A stretch of DNA of 64,000 bases from Owenia fusiformis (GCA_903813345.2 CAIIXF020000011.1:873001-937000); one strand, 5' to 3'; numbered from the stretch's first letter, positions 12,171 through 24,021 are shown. Translations and numbers: made by a program. Notes: generated from the sequence alone by a model not told the origin.

Positions 12171-13081
12171 GTTTCATCATGAAACACTCTGGATCCTGCG
12201 TCGGCTTCGACATTTTGACACCCTGGAATGAATGCAGCGCTCAGCCAGATTTTTTCTAAAAATACAGAAATTCCAAATTTGTTTGCTAACAAATCACAAA
12301 CTGGTGATGTCATTCCACCCATCTTGTTAACATAAGCAAGAGCTGTGGTATTGTCCGTTTGTACACGAACGTGGATGTCGGAATGTGCTTTACAAAAGCA
12401 TTTCAAACCTAAAAATATAGCCAGTAATTCAAGATAGTTGATATGATGTTTAGATTCCTCGTCTGACCAACGGCCTCCGGTCTTCACATCATTAACAACA
12501 TCAAATGTACCCCAACCTAGGGTACTACTGTCCGTTCTCAGAAAGACACTTGGTTCTGGAATTGAGACTGATCTGAAAGCAGTATCAACATAATTTATCC
12601 ACCATTGTAAATCAGACTTAGCAGCTTCAGATAAAATCATGCATGCGTCAAAATTGCCTTTATTTAAGGACAGAGCCAATGTTTTATCTCGTTCAACATT
12701 TCTGTAGTGCAATTGACCATATTGAACTCCAGGAAAAGAAGAAACAAATTTCCCAATGATTTGTGCAACTTCTCTAATAGTGCAATTATCACGTGATATC
12801 ATATTTCTACACAATTTTTTGAGTGTCTGAGACTTTTCTGGTGGTAATTTTACAGTCATTTCGACAGAGTTCAAAATGAATCCAAGAAACGTTATTACCT
12901 GTGTAGGTTCTAGTGTCACCTTCTCAGGGTGGATTATGAAGCCAAGCTTTCGAAGCAATGTGATCGTGTCAAACAAATTCTGCTTGCGTTGTTCATAGGT
13001 TTCTGCAAATAAACAACAATCGTCAATGAATGCTACTGACAAATGACCTTCATTTCGCAATTTAGCGTACACAGGCTTCAT
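12137..13081 (-). CDS. DIRS reverse transcriptase (motif C onward) and RNase H
   Basis: 314 residues starting just after a stop codon that interrupts the RT. The catalytic FIDD box (LSVAFIDDCCLF) is at residues 15-25, followed by LGFILNSVEM of the RT thumb region. RNase H follows, with LRTDSSTLGWGTF, the NYLELLAIFLGLKCF block and VQTDNTTALAYVNK, ending near NVEADAGSR. The frame is the same as that of the segment 13801-13097; the two are separated by a single in-frame TGA. The native C-terminal continuation is cut by the inserted element. Confidence 0.9.
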   Translation of the reverse strand: MKPVYAKLRNEGHLSVAFIDDCCLFAETYEQRKQNLFDTITLLRKLGFIIHPEKVTLEPTQVITFLGFILNSVEMTVKLPPEKSQTLKKLCRNMISRDNCTIREVAQIIGKFVSSFPGVQYGQLHYRNVERDKTLALSLNKGNFDACMILSEAAKSDLQWWINYVDTAFRSVSIPEPSVFLRTDSSTLGWGTFDVVNDVKTGGRWSDEESKHHINYLELLAIFLGLKCFCKAHSDIHVRVQTDNTTALAYVNKMGGMTSPVCDLLANKFGISVFLEKIWLSAAFIPGCQNVEADAGSRVFHDETTLLYLTPRNA

Positions 13082-13096
13082 TATTTTAGTGAATAT

Positions 13097-13801
13097 TCAA
13101 GGAGCAGAACTCAGCCCTTGAGCCAAACATGTATACTGATACAATTGGCCTTTCCATTCAAATTGCAGAAATCTTTGAGAATCATAAGCAATGGGAACAC
13201 TGTAATAAGCGTCCTTGGCGTCGACGCATGACATGTACATATTTGGTGACAAAATGTCAATAGCATGCTGTAGATTCTCCATTTTGAAATGATGATATTC
13301 TACGTTTTTATTTAAATCAGATAAGTTGAGGATTTTTCTTTTTGATCCATCATGTTTGGGCGTAAGAAAGATAGGTGAAACATAACCTCTCTCTGAGTGA
13401 TTAACCGGGATGATTATACCCTTCTTTAGAAATTTATTGATTTCTATATCCATGTTTTCGTTCTTAGATTTAGAGAATTTTGAATTTCGAGCCCATTGAT
13501 TTTGTATAATATCATCAATACAAAATTCAATTGTATAGCCATTAATTGCATTTAAGATTGATTTGTCTGACGTCAACAATTGCCATTCATGCATAAATTG
13601 TTTGAGACGACCACCTTGAAATTCTTTGACTGAATTATATAGAATTGATCTTACCTTTTCAGGCTCGGTGTCAATCTTGATAGGCTCTTCTACTGTGAAG
13701 CAGCTTGGTCCTGGGACTTGGTCTTTGACCACTTGCCTCTCTTGGCGCCATTTCCTTTGTAGGAATTCCGCTGACCGGTGTTTGACTTGTCGCCTTGCCA
13801 T
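13097..13801 (-). CDS. DIRS reverse transcriptase, N-terminal half
   Basis: 234 residues ending in a TGA at 13099-13097 right after the motif B block GLSSAP. Visible RT parts: FLTPKHDGSKRKILNLSDLN (fingers), and SCVDAKDAYYSVPI with the first catalytic Asp. The family usually has Trp after this block, so the TGA is probably a one-base change from TGG. The N-terminus overlaps the RG-rich end of the Gag-like ORF in another frame, a common arrangement for DIRS polyproteins. Confidence 0.88.
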   Translation of the reverse strand: MARRQVKHRSAEFLQRKWRQERQVVKDQVPGPSCFTVEEPIKIDTEPEKVRSILYNSVKEFQGGRLKQFMHEWQLLTSDKSILNAINGYTIEFCIDDIIQNQWARNSKFSKSKNENMDIEINKFLKKGIIIPVNHSERGYVSPIFLTPKHDGSKRKILNLSDLNKNVEYHHFKMENLQHAIDILSPNMYMSCVDAKDAYYSVPIAYDSQRFLQFEWKGQLYQYTCLAQGLSSAP

Positions 13802-13905
13802 AAAAAATGGTTATTGGCTCCACGTCCACGACCACGACCTTTGTAACCTCCACGGTAACCACGACCTCGGTTACTGAAAACGCCTCTCAGTTGGGTTTTA
13901 TTCAT
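13690..13905 (-). CDS. DIRS Gag-like C-terminal tail, RG-rich (frameshifted)
   Basis: 71 residues with GRGYRGGYKGRGRGRG, a nucleic-acid-binding type tail. It is in a different frame from 14860-13988. The sequence just after that ORF (a run of five T on the minus strand at about 13991) would continue into this frame if the run were one base shorter, so the two probably formed one protein. Overlaps the start of the RT ORF. Confidence 0.75.
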   Translation of the reverse strand: MNKTQLRGVFSNRGRGYRGGYKGRGRGRGANNHFLWQGDKSNTGQRNSYKGNGAKRGKWSKTKSQDQAASQ

Positions 13906-13987
13906 CTCGGAAATTTCCTTGACTTGTTTCGAGATATCGTCTCCGAATAGCCACTGAGTGATTGGGACGGATTTTGCGCATAGGTGT

Positions 13988-14860
13988 TTAAAAACCCTGG
14001 TTGATTTCGTTTTTGAACAATTCTCGTCTGCGCATATTCAACTTCAGGTTCGCATACGTGCAGAAAAGTATATTTTCATATACCATTTCGGCGATATTCC
14101 CCAGCACATCGTCGTATTCATCAGTATCTTTAGATAACGATTGTTTTAGGCCGTCCACTTTCTCAAGAGCATGTGACGAGGCAATAATGCCTTTCACCAG
14201 AGGTGATTGGACCTTCTGATATTTTATATCATTGGAGCGTACCTCAGACGTTACCCTTGCCCAAATAGGTTCGTTTACCTTGGTAGTGCATAATAAGGGT
14301 ACATTCTCGGGAGTTTTGTGCTCCTCCATTTTAGCGGTCATATCATCTTCGTCTGGCTCCGATTGCACAAGCTCAGTTATCATTTCGGCCATAAATTTAT
14401 TTAACGGAGGGCCCATTTCCTCTTGTAACTTGGCCTTACCATGGATTTTCTTCATGAAAGTGGACAGAGCATTAGCCTCGGAGTTTCCTTCATGTGTTTT
14501 ACCAGAGGTTTCACACGAATTAACATCCATAGCATTATCAGACTGTTCATAATCCTCCTCATAATCAATTTGATTGGAAATATCCCAGGAGGATTTCATA
14601 TCCTGAATTGCTTCGGCCATGCTATCTTTAATATTTCCTAGACCGACAGTCAATGCTTGCGTGATGTCGTGGACTAAATTCACCGAGAGTCCAGAATCCT
14701 GATCATTTGAGGAAACACTTGGTGTATCTGTTACAGAAGACCTCTTAGAGGTGGTAGATTTACTAGTAGACTTTGATTTACTAGAACCAGAATCCATTGT
14801 TTGTGTAGTTGGCGTTTTCTTTCCCTGTTTGGGACTAGAAACTTGTGCTTCAGCCATCAT
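13988..14860 (-). CDS. DIRS Gag-like protein
   Basis: 290 residues starting MMAEAQVSSPKQGKKTPTTQ: a Ser/Thr/Lys-rich start, then an acidic middle with a helical stretch (VHDITQALTVGLGNIKDSMA) and a conserved-looking end (RRRELFKNEINQGF). Position upstream of the RT and general composition match the first ORF of DIRS elements; no zinc knuckle is visible. It ends early by a frameshift at a T run, and the continuation lies in the RG-rich frame at 13905. Confidence 0.8.
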   Translation of the reverse strand: MMAEAQVSSPKQGKKTPTTQTMDSGSSKSKSTSKSTTSKRSSVTDTPSVSSNDQDSGLSVNLVHDITQALTVGLGNIKDSMAEAIQDMKSSWDISNQIDYEEDYEQSDNAMDVNSCETSGKTHEGNSEANALSTFMKKIHGKAKLQEEMGPPLNKFMAEMITELVQSEPDEDDMTAKMEEHKTPENVPLLCTTKVNEPIWARVTSEVRSNDIKYQKVQSPLVKGIIASSHALEKVDGLKQSLSKDTDEYDDVLGNIAEMVYENILFCTYANLKLNMRRRELFKNEINQGF

Positions 14861-15253
14861 ATAAATTCCACGTGGTATAATTTAGCTTGCCACGTAGGTC
14901 TATTCAAATAACACACCTGAATAGAATTGACTCAATTATGGGCTTTGCGTTGTAATTGGTTGACCAAATAGGCTTAGCACAGTATATACGCATTCAATAT
15001 TGAATGCTTCACTGAACACACGTTACAAATTTAGAAAATTCTTATAACGTACTAATGAATAAGGTTGTATCAATGTACATGTATACTAGTAAGTTGTAAA
15101 CTTACTGAGGGAAATGGATTCCTAATATAAATATCCCTGTAATTTTGCAGTTAAGTTCAATTTTGAACTGATGTGAAAAAATTATATTTCAAACATGAAC
15201 ATGTGAAGCTGCTTTGAGCCCACGTCTGTTCTCTTTGCGTGTCTGCAACACAC

Positions 15254-15325
15254 TGATTACTTATTAGTCTGTTGCGTGCGCAATGCTTTCTCACGTGATC
15301 TCCTTGAATATGTAACATGGTAGAA
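15254..15325. repeat. DIRS inverted terminal repeat (5' side of element)
   Basis: Complement of 10023-10095, with TTACTTATTAGTCTGTTGCG and CACGTGATCTCCTTGAATAT. It differs from the other terminus in the outermost stretch (ATATGTAACATGG against AATGTAACAGG), and that difference is reproduced in the internal complementary region. Confidence 0.88.
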
Positions 15326-15860
15326 CTAGCAATCAACCCATCAACACACTTTTTCAAAGATGTTGACCCCATTTTCACCAAAAATGCAATCATTTTTTAC
15401 AATGTTTAATGCATCACTATTCTTTATTTTGATGTATCAAATAGTTCTTGAAAGAAAAACTTAATTGCTCTAAGATAAGTGTTCCCCGTGTTATTTCTCC
15501 ATTGAAAAATTTCATGCTGTCCATTGGTTTCAGTTCATTTTGGTCATCCAAATTCAGTATCTTTAAAGTCCCTTGAGCAATCAACTTTTCCTTTTAGGAT
15601 ATCAAACATGTCTCAAACCACATTCTAATTATGCATTCAACAATATAATAAAAGGTTGCATTTTTGGTGAAAATTAGGTCAATATTTTTGAAGAAGTATG
15701 TTAATTGGTTCATTGCCCCTTCAATATCACTTAGGTCTGATTAACTAAATTATCATTATATATACTATTCTTGAAGATAATGAATGGATCTAAAAGATAA
15801 ACCCATGTTCATGATCAGAAAATATTCATAATTCAAGTTTGCGATAACCTACGTGCTCCT

Positions 15861-17745
15861 TTTATGCAGCTGTATGTAGGCTAAAATATGACTGTGAGAT
15901 GAATTGCATTTAAAAAATGAAATGATGGCCTTTTTTGTGAACCCACGCCTACAAATAAGGGTAGAATACAAAATTCTCTTGAGAGTAAGCATGTATTGAC
16001 CTAGCATGAGAACATGCATCTTTGACTTAACATTGGGTATCATATCCCTTTGACCTTATTATCCTTTTGAATATGCTCTCACTACATATTATTAAGGTTA
16101 AGTGGAATCCATCAAGCAAAATATTTTACCTTTGACCTATATTGCCACAACTATTTACTCATACAGCATCTTTTTATTCCAATCTAATGTAGAAATCTCA
16201 ACATGCATAATGTCTATTGAGTGATTCCAATGAATAGTTTCTTAGACATAAGAGTCTATGTAGGCATTCTGAAACCATACGTTTTCACATATAACCACCA
16301 TTCCACTCACATGTTAACTGAGAAGTGAGACAAAGAATTCTAAAGAGAAGCTGTAAGCATAACAATGAAGTTGAAACATCACACTCATATACTGTTTTAT
16401 GGCTGCTTAGATCATAAACTTTGTTTTGGTGGATATTAAGATTGAAAATAGAAACCGATTTTCAAAATACCTCTTGGTGATGAAAGGGTTAATATCTAAT
16501 TTTGCATCAGGTGAAAATTTCTTCGATTCTTAAGGCTGACAGTCTCAACTTTCCAACAGTGTATTGGACTCTTAGTGCAGGAGAGGTAATTTAAAAATCA
16601 CTAAGGAGCGAACTTAGAGGCTCTATTTTGCTCAAATATTTTTGGGCTTTGCTAAAAAATATTGTTCTTCAATCACAAAGTTTCAAGTTTCACCTCTAGA
16701 TATGCTGAATGATGTTGAAAATGTTCGGAAATGGAATTGTCACTTAGCACCTTTTACGGTGAATCGGTTCTGTGGCATTAAGAAATAGAGATCGAAACCA
16801 GCAATATGGACAAGACAGGGTAAATCTTAAAACACAAGTCGATGGTGTTTAGAATTGACTATAACAAACCTACAAACGGACACATCGATGGACAAAATCT
16901 TTTAGAGTGAAACTCCACGTTTGTTGTCATAGACTCGACGGTACGTAATGGAAGACAACTGGAGCTTTTATTGGTCAATTATGAACAGATGTGCGGGTGA
17001 TTTCGAAACTGCTGAGTTTAATACCCAAACATGAATACGTTTTTTGAGAAGCATTCTAATATTAGCCTTGATTTTTTTCCTTTTTTTATATATATATATA
17101 TGGACAGTTATGAATAATCATAACAAATTTGTATCTGTATTGTATACTAGAATATGGTATATTTAATAAATGTTAAACTGATTAACCTTGTTGAACTTTC
17201 ATTGTATGATATTAAATGTAATAATGTAGGAACTTGAAATAAAAATAATTAATAACAAACATACATACATGAATGGAGGGTTGTAATGAGGATCCATGCT
17301 GCAATTATGGGCGAGAATGAGTAAAAGACTGACGAGATAACTCCGACTTAAAATTGAAAGCTATGAACATTTGTTTGAATTTACAGCTGGGGACCAAAAC
17401 GCCGCTAGAACGAGGTACTTTGTACACCAAAGCAATGCACCAACAGAGAGGCATTTTTTGTTTTGCTTTTAATGGCACAACTTTGAAGTAAGACGGTGCA
17501 GTATAATTAGACTCACAATCCTTAATTCTCAAACACCTGGTAGGTTTAAAATTAAAATCAACGGTTTTGCGGGACTTAGTCGTTTCGATAAGTCCATTGA
17601 ATGAATTCTCAAGAAATCATTGAGCCACCAGAATGATCAGTCAAAATCATTGCATGACATGTAATATCAAAGTCAAATAATTCAAAATGAGTTGGAAGAG
17701 TAAGAAAGGAGAACTGTTCAACACCTGAATGGAAAAAATGATCAG
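15861..17745. other. Intergenic, no gene recognised
   Basis: AT-rich sequence without splice-supported exons, RNA genes or clear element ends. A short (TA)n run lies at about 17085-17101. Confidence 0.45.
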
Positions 17746-17998
17746 TCCGCCCGTATAACTCAGGGGTAGAGCACATGTACCAATTACGTATAAGTCCCAG
17801 ATTCGATCCCTGGTTCAGGCACTTTGCTTGTTGTGTAAAGTACTTCAGGGTGTTTGACTGAGTGGTCCACGACTTGTAAAAAGATGGGTTTCTGGATCTT
17901 CATTCCATGATAATGCGTTAATAACGACCGTATATATACGGGTTATACCCAAGAGGTATTGCTCACCTTCATTGGTGATAAACAAAATATACATACAC
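17746..17998 (+). mobile_element. tRNA-derived SINE
   Basis: The head has Pol III promoter boxes: TAACTCAGGGG (A box) and AGATTCGATCCC (B box), then TGGTTCAGGCA. The body has GGGTGTTTGACTGAGTGGTC and CACGACTTGTAAAA, and the tail has ATATACGGGTTATACCCAAG followed by AGGTATTGCTCACC. The same body occurs at 61257-61564 and the same tail at 30355-30510, so this is a family. It is not a functional tRNA gene, since the anticodon arm and acceptor stem do not fold as a tRNA. Confidence 0.82.
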
Positions 17999-20900
17999 CA
18001 CCCTACCTATCCAAAGAGGTTTCTTAGAATGGGAGAGCTCTATGTGTGATTGCATTGAACGTGGTTCCAAAATATCACTTAGAGGGTGAAGTCATACCTA
18101 AAGATGACTTTAAATGTTGCTGAGACACTTCCTCATTAATGTTCTCAACCTCTATACTCTCAAAATGCAGCTCAACAAGATGCCAAAAGAATGTGATGAG
18201 TTTGAACAAACGATGCACAACCCTTTGGTTGACACGAGTCTTAATTTTTCTTTTCTTTCAAAAGTGGACACATTTTTTTAATTCACCATAACAAAAAATA
18301 ACAAATGTTATGTTAAGAATTTGTTCTCACACTATCATCCAAGGATTTTAGTTTCTGTACACGAAAAATGAAGCTGATTACATTGACAATATTTAAATAA
18401 ATTATTTCATTTTCGAGGTTTCTGTTTTAATGGGTCACCCTGTATTTTGCAAAGGTTGACTTTATAGTTACCACCACTAATGTACATAGCATATCATGAT
18501 TCCAATTAGAAATTATTTTTATCAGATTGATATCAAACAATTAATACTTTCGCGTTATGCTGTGACGTAGCTAAGGGTACGTCAAGGGAGGGGGTTCTTA
18601 CATTTTCCTAAAACCTTTTCGTATATAGCCCACCATGACAAAGAAAGAAATTTTTAGTATGACTTTTTCTAGCTGGGTTCAGAATCTTGGTACACGACGG
18701 GTCCTGCATCATGTCATGGAGGATTAGCTCCCAGAGTGCAAAATTGATCTTTTCGCCATATATGGGCATGTCGTGGTTACAAAATTCGAATTCAAACAGC
18801 CGCCATTTTGTTCACTTCAACATTTGAATAAGAATTGTGGTCTTATTTCGAATCAAAAATTTCAAAACTCATAAGAAATGATCTAGATATTGTTTCGAAT
18901 CGTTTGACACGTCGCAAAAAGGTCTAACTTTAATTCTTCGGAATATAAGATAATATTCTAATTAAAGTTATATATCATTTTAAAGTTTCTTGAAGGAAGT
19001 TTTCAAATCAAGTACTCTCCTTTCACAATTTTTAAGCGTTCTTTTAAAAAGAGTTTTTTTACCCAAAAATCTGGCAAATATCCACTGTCGACACGTTACA
19101 TTTTGAATAATTTTTCGTCTTCAAACACTCATAACTCAAACAATATTTGAATATTATACTTTTTTTCGTCTTGATAAAGGTAGATGGAAGTGTTATTTTA
19201 AAGGATGAATTCTAGTAAGCGTCTCATATTGTGACGTCATATAGTTTGAAAAATAGAATCTGTCGACAGCGACCTTTTTGCTCTTTTTTTTACCTTCAAC
19301 TTTTCAGATGTACATTAAACAAAAAATGCGAAACCAATTTCAAGTAAATCATACATGATTATTTTGCTCATAAACTCTAGTTAATTAATATATAGTTGAT
19401 TTTGTACGCAAACGTATTCGTTTTCTTCTGTATGTGGAAAAGTGGAGGACGAAAGGTTTTCAAAATTCATCAAAATATGGTGAATTAAGGTCATTCACCT
19501 ATTTTCAAACATAGTAACACATATTTTTTTACCTAAAATATCAATTTATTCGTGTTTTTGATGCTCCTAAGCCATTGTTAATATGTATACGATATCAGAG
19601 TTTTCGTCTTAAATAATTTGAGATATAGAGGCAAATGTGGTGGACGAAAGGATTTCCAAATGTGTACATTTTTCTCAAAACGTCACATTCTGTCGCGTTA
19701 AAAAGCGAAATGTGTAACAATACGTGCGCGAACTATTTGCGACGTGTCTTTGGACTGTTTATTTTGAACTCATTGTCGGTTATTTTTTTAAAATAATGAC
19801 ATTTCCACGTGTTCAATGTTTGAAAATATCGAGTTTCGATCCTGCGATCACTTAAACGTTCGCATGTTCAAAATGTTCTGATTTATATCATAAGTTAGGC
19901 AATTTTGACGTTTTACCACAATCAGACACCTACCGCTTAGTAAGTATGCTTTATTTGTTTGATTACATTCATTTTAAACGTATTAAATAAGTATAGACAT
20001 AAAGTTTGGAGTACAAATCTATTATCGCCCATCAAAGTAGGTCGTTTCTTTTACTCAGAATAAAGTCACTGGTACCTATCTAGTTACGCTGACGATCAGA
20101 ACCGCCTGCATATTCTCAAACTAGACCATCTTTTTTAACTTTGAGCCAAATCATTGTCCACAACTTGACTTATAAATGGTGAAAAATCGAGAAATAAAAT
20201 ATCTTGCCGAAATGGAAGCCCGGAAGTTCTTCCATCTTGTTACGCTGACATATCGTATCGTCAGCGTAACTAGGTGAGTACCAGTGAAAAATATGGATCT
20301 CATATATTTCAATCTTACCATATACCTTAAATATCTAAGGTAATCAAAAAAGTATCAATTACTGAGACTCGAAAAAAATTTGATTTAAAATGGGAGGTTT
20401 GCAAAACTGCCGGAAAGTTGGATTCGTATTTTGGGCAGGATTTAGAGGGGGCTCACATGAATCATCCGAACCCCCTCACCCAACGGCCCTTCATAATATG
20501 ATCGTGCCTTATACACCTGTGTCAATGACAATGGTTCATAAAACAAATAGTAGAAATTCTATAAAATAAGTATCTTTTTCCAGTTAAAACGGAATGTTAT
20601 TTTGTGATTGTATCAACATAGGCCAGGCAACATGTATAAACATCGAGTAAAAATGTGTTTTGCATTTTATTACGTTTTCGTAATGATCACCAGCAATCCA
20701 TAAATATATTAGACGTTAACTCTAATACGGGTAGGGGGCCCCCTCCGGATATTTCCCTGGTTCTGCCATGAAAAATATTTTTACGTTATCGTAGTACACC
20801 CCATGTATAGTCTGTCACGTGATTTATGGATGATGTGTGGGCGAACGGTTCGCGAGTCATTCCCCTTCCGGTTTACAATGATACTTTTAACATAGTTTTA

Positions 20901-21495
20901 GAGATCGCATCTCTTTGAAACTTGTCCCGTACCATCAATCTCTTAAGAAGATTTAACTCTCCAAATATCTCATTTGTGCTACGGAAAATGATGCGTAGGT
21001 GAATGAATCGAATTTCACGCAGGCGTGTGGGCGATTTAGGAATAAATAATGATAGGCCATTCAATATGGAAAATTCAGCACGAGTTGAACAGAATGTCGT
21101 ACAAAGCACGAATCGAAGATGAGTGAATTTGTACCGACATTCTGTTCAACTCTTTAAAGCAAAAATCTTTATATATTATCCAAACGTTTTTCATGGCCAT
21201 TCTATGTCCCTATATTTATTTATTGGTAAACTTTTCATAAAAAATATTAAATTTTCCAAAAACCGACTCATTCAAATGTTCGGCCGTGCAAATACTGTAT
21301 CACGCAGTACTAGCTTCGACCGTTAACTCATTCACTATAAAGGACGTGGTATGACGTCATAAAGCACATACGTTGACTACTATCAGGACGTGATATCACA
21401 TCCAAGCACAAACTCAATGTATTTTTGGTATCTGGTAACCATGACAACGTATAAAATGGGATCTAAAACCTGTTCATTCTGAAAGAGTATATCAT
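17999..21495. other. Intergenic, no gene recognised
   Basis: 3.5 kb of AT-rich sequence. G-run/C-run segments (AAGGGAGGGGGTTCT at 18585, GAACCCCCTCACCC at 20470, GTAGGGGGCCCCCTCCGGAT at 20730) hint at degenerate element ends, but no matched inverted repeat was established. No convincing exon. Confidence 0.4.
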
Positions 21496-21499
21496 ATGC

Positions 21500-21697
21500 T
21501 TCAAAATGATAACACATTATATGTATGCCCATGTATACACTACAACGAGGTGATCTGGGATATACTGGTATAGTGGCTGAGTTAGGATGGTTGGAACTTC
21601 AAAATGATAACACTATATATGTATGCCCATGTATACACTACAACGAGGTGATCTGGGGTATACTGGTATAGTGGCTGAGTTAGGATGGTTGGAACTT
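21500..21697. repeat. 98-bp tandem duplication
   Basis: Two nearly identical 98-bp units, each with CTTCAAAATGATAACAC, the CCCATGTATACACTACAACG segment and TGGTATAGTGGCTGAGTTAG. They differ at a few positions only, so the duplication is recent. Confidence 0.88.
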
Positions 21698-22869
21698 ATT
21701 TCGAGAAATTGCTTAAAAATACTACAATCTCTATGTTTTCATGAAATAAAAATATAACCATTTTCCATTCCGCGGCTATTTTTAGCCATTTTCCCATCTA
21801 AATTTGCATGTTATTTATAAAACAGTGAATATATACGCATCAACATATTATTTACCCACGTTTTTGTTCTAAAACGGTAGACCCAAATCTTTCACATTGA
21901 CGACCCTTTCCTGGTTAGCGTAATGTTATTTTTTATTGAATTAGTAGAATATAAACCCAAAAATCTCCCCCTTATGTTACTTTAACCTACTGCTGACCTC
22001 ATTTGACCTCATTTTTGATATTTTATAGACCCTCGGGAGATTTGAATGACCCGTAATATTGTATCCTAGTCCTAATTGTACTGACCTAAGGAAACGCGGG
22101 GGTCATCTGACCCCCGCCCGTTAGTTTTATGAAAAATACGTTACCCTCTTTAGGGTTAAAGGTAGGCCTTCCATACGATCAACGCATAACTATAAATCCG
22201 TAGATGTTTTCACCGTGAAAAACATATGTTGGGATAAAAAAATAGTTGAATGTATTTTTGATCACCCCTACCTTTTTCATAAATATTTCCATATGCATGT
22301 GACAAATTAGTTTTAAATATGTCTATAATATAACAGCAATATTTAAAATGTTTAATCGCAGTAAATACACGATTTTACAGTATGTTTGATAAATAGATCC
22401 ATCTTATTCCACGTATCATATTATCAACCAATGGAAAATTGCCATGTTAGTCAATCTCTTAACTCTTCAGCGAAACAATTAAAAAGCATGATGCGACAGC
22501 CTCAGTGCGTGGCAAATCCCACCAAAACGTTATGTAAATAATTCACATAACTACATAACATTTGGAAGACGTTATTTTATAACATTTTTTGGTTATAAAT
22601 AATTGAACCTCACATATGTAGAATGTACAGTTGTATCAAAGAAGAGTACATCATTTTCTTTTGTTTTCAAAAAGTGGACACTCAAAACCCAATGTGGCAC
22701 AAAAGACGACTGACAGTTGTTCCATCAGTTTAAAACAATATACAAATGTACATGTTCTCTTCTTTTGTTACTGTGCATAAACAATTTATTATTTTGTATT
22801 GCTACCTCCAGTATTGCACTGACGCTGATTTAATACCATCCTTCTCACTAACTCACTCACACACCCACA

Positions 22870-22915
22870 CGCTCAATCACCCCACACTCACTCACTCACT
22901 CACTCACTCACTCAA
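22870..22915. repeat. (ACTC)n microsatellite
   Basis: Run of ACTC units, interrupted at its start (ACACCCACACGC) and then uninterrupted to about 22912. Confidence 0.9.
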
Positions 22916-24021
22916 TCGTTGAATAGTCAATCCAAAGGAAATCAAACTTTACAGTTGAATAATAAAGTGTTAGTTGAAATAGATCATGGACCATTTACCT
23001 TTCATTAGATTTCATTTAAATATAATTTTCTTGTTATTCTAGTGTTTGAGGCTATAGATAAAGTATCATGAAGCAATAGTTGTATGTGGATCAAGATATC
23101 ATATTAAGCAAAGAAAATTATGTTTTCAAATGAAGACTTAATTTTTTCTTATAAAATTCAAAATTGTCAAGTTAATTTTTCAACGAAAAAGTTCAAAATG
23201 CCGTGCATTATGTGGTTTATTTTATAATTACGTTTAAAGTGGGAGTATCGATTGCCGAGTCGTATCCAATGATCCTGTGCCTATCGTAAAATGAAAGCTT
23301 TGAATATGTTGTTGCCTTTAAAAATGTATCTATTTTCCATGTATGCTACTAGAATTTGTGCACATACCTTATAACGATCGATAATGGCAAAGGAAAATCC
23401 TCTAATTCTTCGTCATAATTTCTCCTTCGACGTCCGCCATTTTTTATTAAACCGGAAGTTTTTCTCTGACGTCCGTGCAATGTTTTTTCACTTTTATTTC
23501 AGATTACGCTTCGGATTCAACATTTAATATTTTCTAATATTAATTAAGTGTTTTCTATCAGAAAGATTTCATAAAAAGACTCACACTATCAGAGATTTTA
23601 TCGATTCGAGCAGCCAGAAAAATTAGTTTCAATTTCACCCGCTAGGTGTTTCGACGTCGACTTGGAAAGAATTTGAAAAATCTATGAGTGGGACTCCTTG
23701 TATGGAATTGTAGATTCTAAACGATTTGCCAGTTCTACTGGTTGATGAATATTGCCATATGCATACATTTTTATAAAATAGGAATAAGGAAGAAGATGTT
23801 GGACCAAACTTCACCCCAATAGCTCAGAAAAGGTAAAATTTCTCCATTTTTCTCTCCACAGACCTTAGAGCCGCTTTAAGTTCCCCAATAAACGTGCAAG
23901 GTGTGAGTCTAACGAATGTATACTTGCAGCAGACAGATGTAATCTCCATATCCACATTTTACATGCATGTTGTGCTGGGTGAATTAATTTTAATAAATAA
24001 GTCATAAACAAATACTGCACA

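Larger units (their letters stand above)
9976..15325 (-). mobile_element. DIRS-type tyrosine-recombinase retrotransposon, about 5.35 kb
   Basis: Minus-strand order: Gag-like ORF (14860-13690), reverse transcriptase/RNase H (13801-12137), a methyltransferase-like region (11962-11369), tyrosine recombinase (11359-10607), internal complementary region (10281-10394) and terminal repeat. It has DIRS architecture: inverted terminal repeats (10023-10095 and 15254-15325) instead of LTRs, no integrase, and an internal region complementary to both ends. The element is damaged: a frameshift in the Gag-like ORF, a stop inside the RT, and a 211-bp insertion after RNase H. Non-LTR and LTR alternatives are excluded by the recombinase and the repeat arrangement. 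Confidence 0.93.
9825..15860. mobile_element. Foldback element interrupted by the DIRS insertion
   Basis: The left part 9830-9975 and the right part 15326-15860 form one inverted-repeat element. The phrase AGCACGTAGGTTATCGCAAA at 9832 is matched by its complement at 15839-15858, and GGTTTATCTTTTAGATC by its complement near 15795. The left arm continues on the far side of the DIRS (15326-15397, TTTTCACCAAAAATGCAATC) and is matched by the right arm at 15655-15720. Removing the DIRS restores a continuous left arm, so the DIRS landed inside an existing element of about 680 bp. Confidence 0.78.

Noticed and set aside
14001-14641. Plus-strand ORFs opposite the Gag-like gene
   Set aside because: Antisense shadows of the DIRS Gag-like ORF.
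17746-17822. Possible tRNA gene
   Set aside because: A and B boxes are present but the cloverleaf does not close and the sequence continues into a SINE body shared with other copies.
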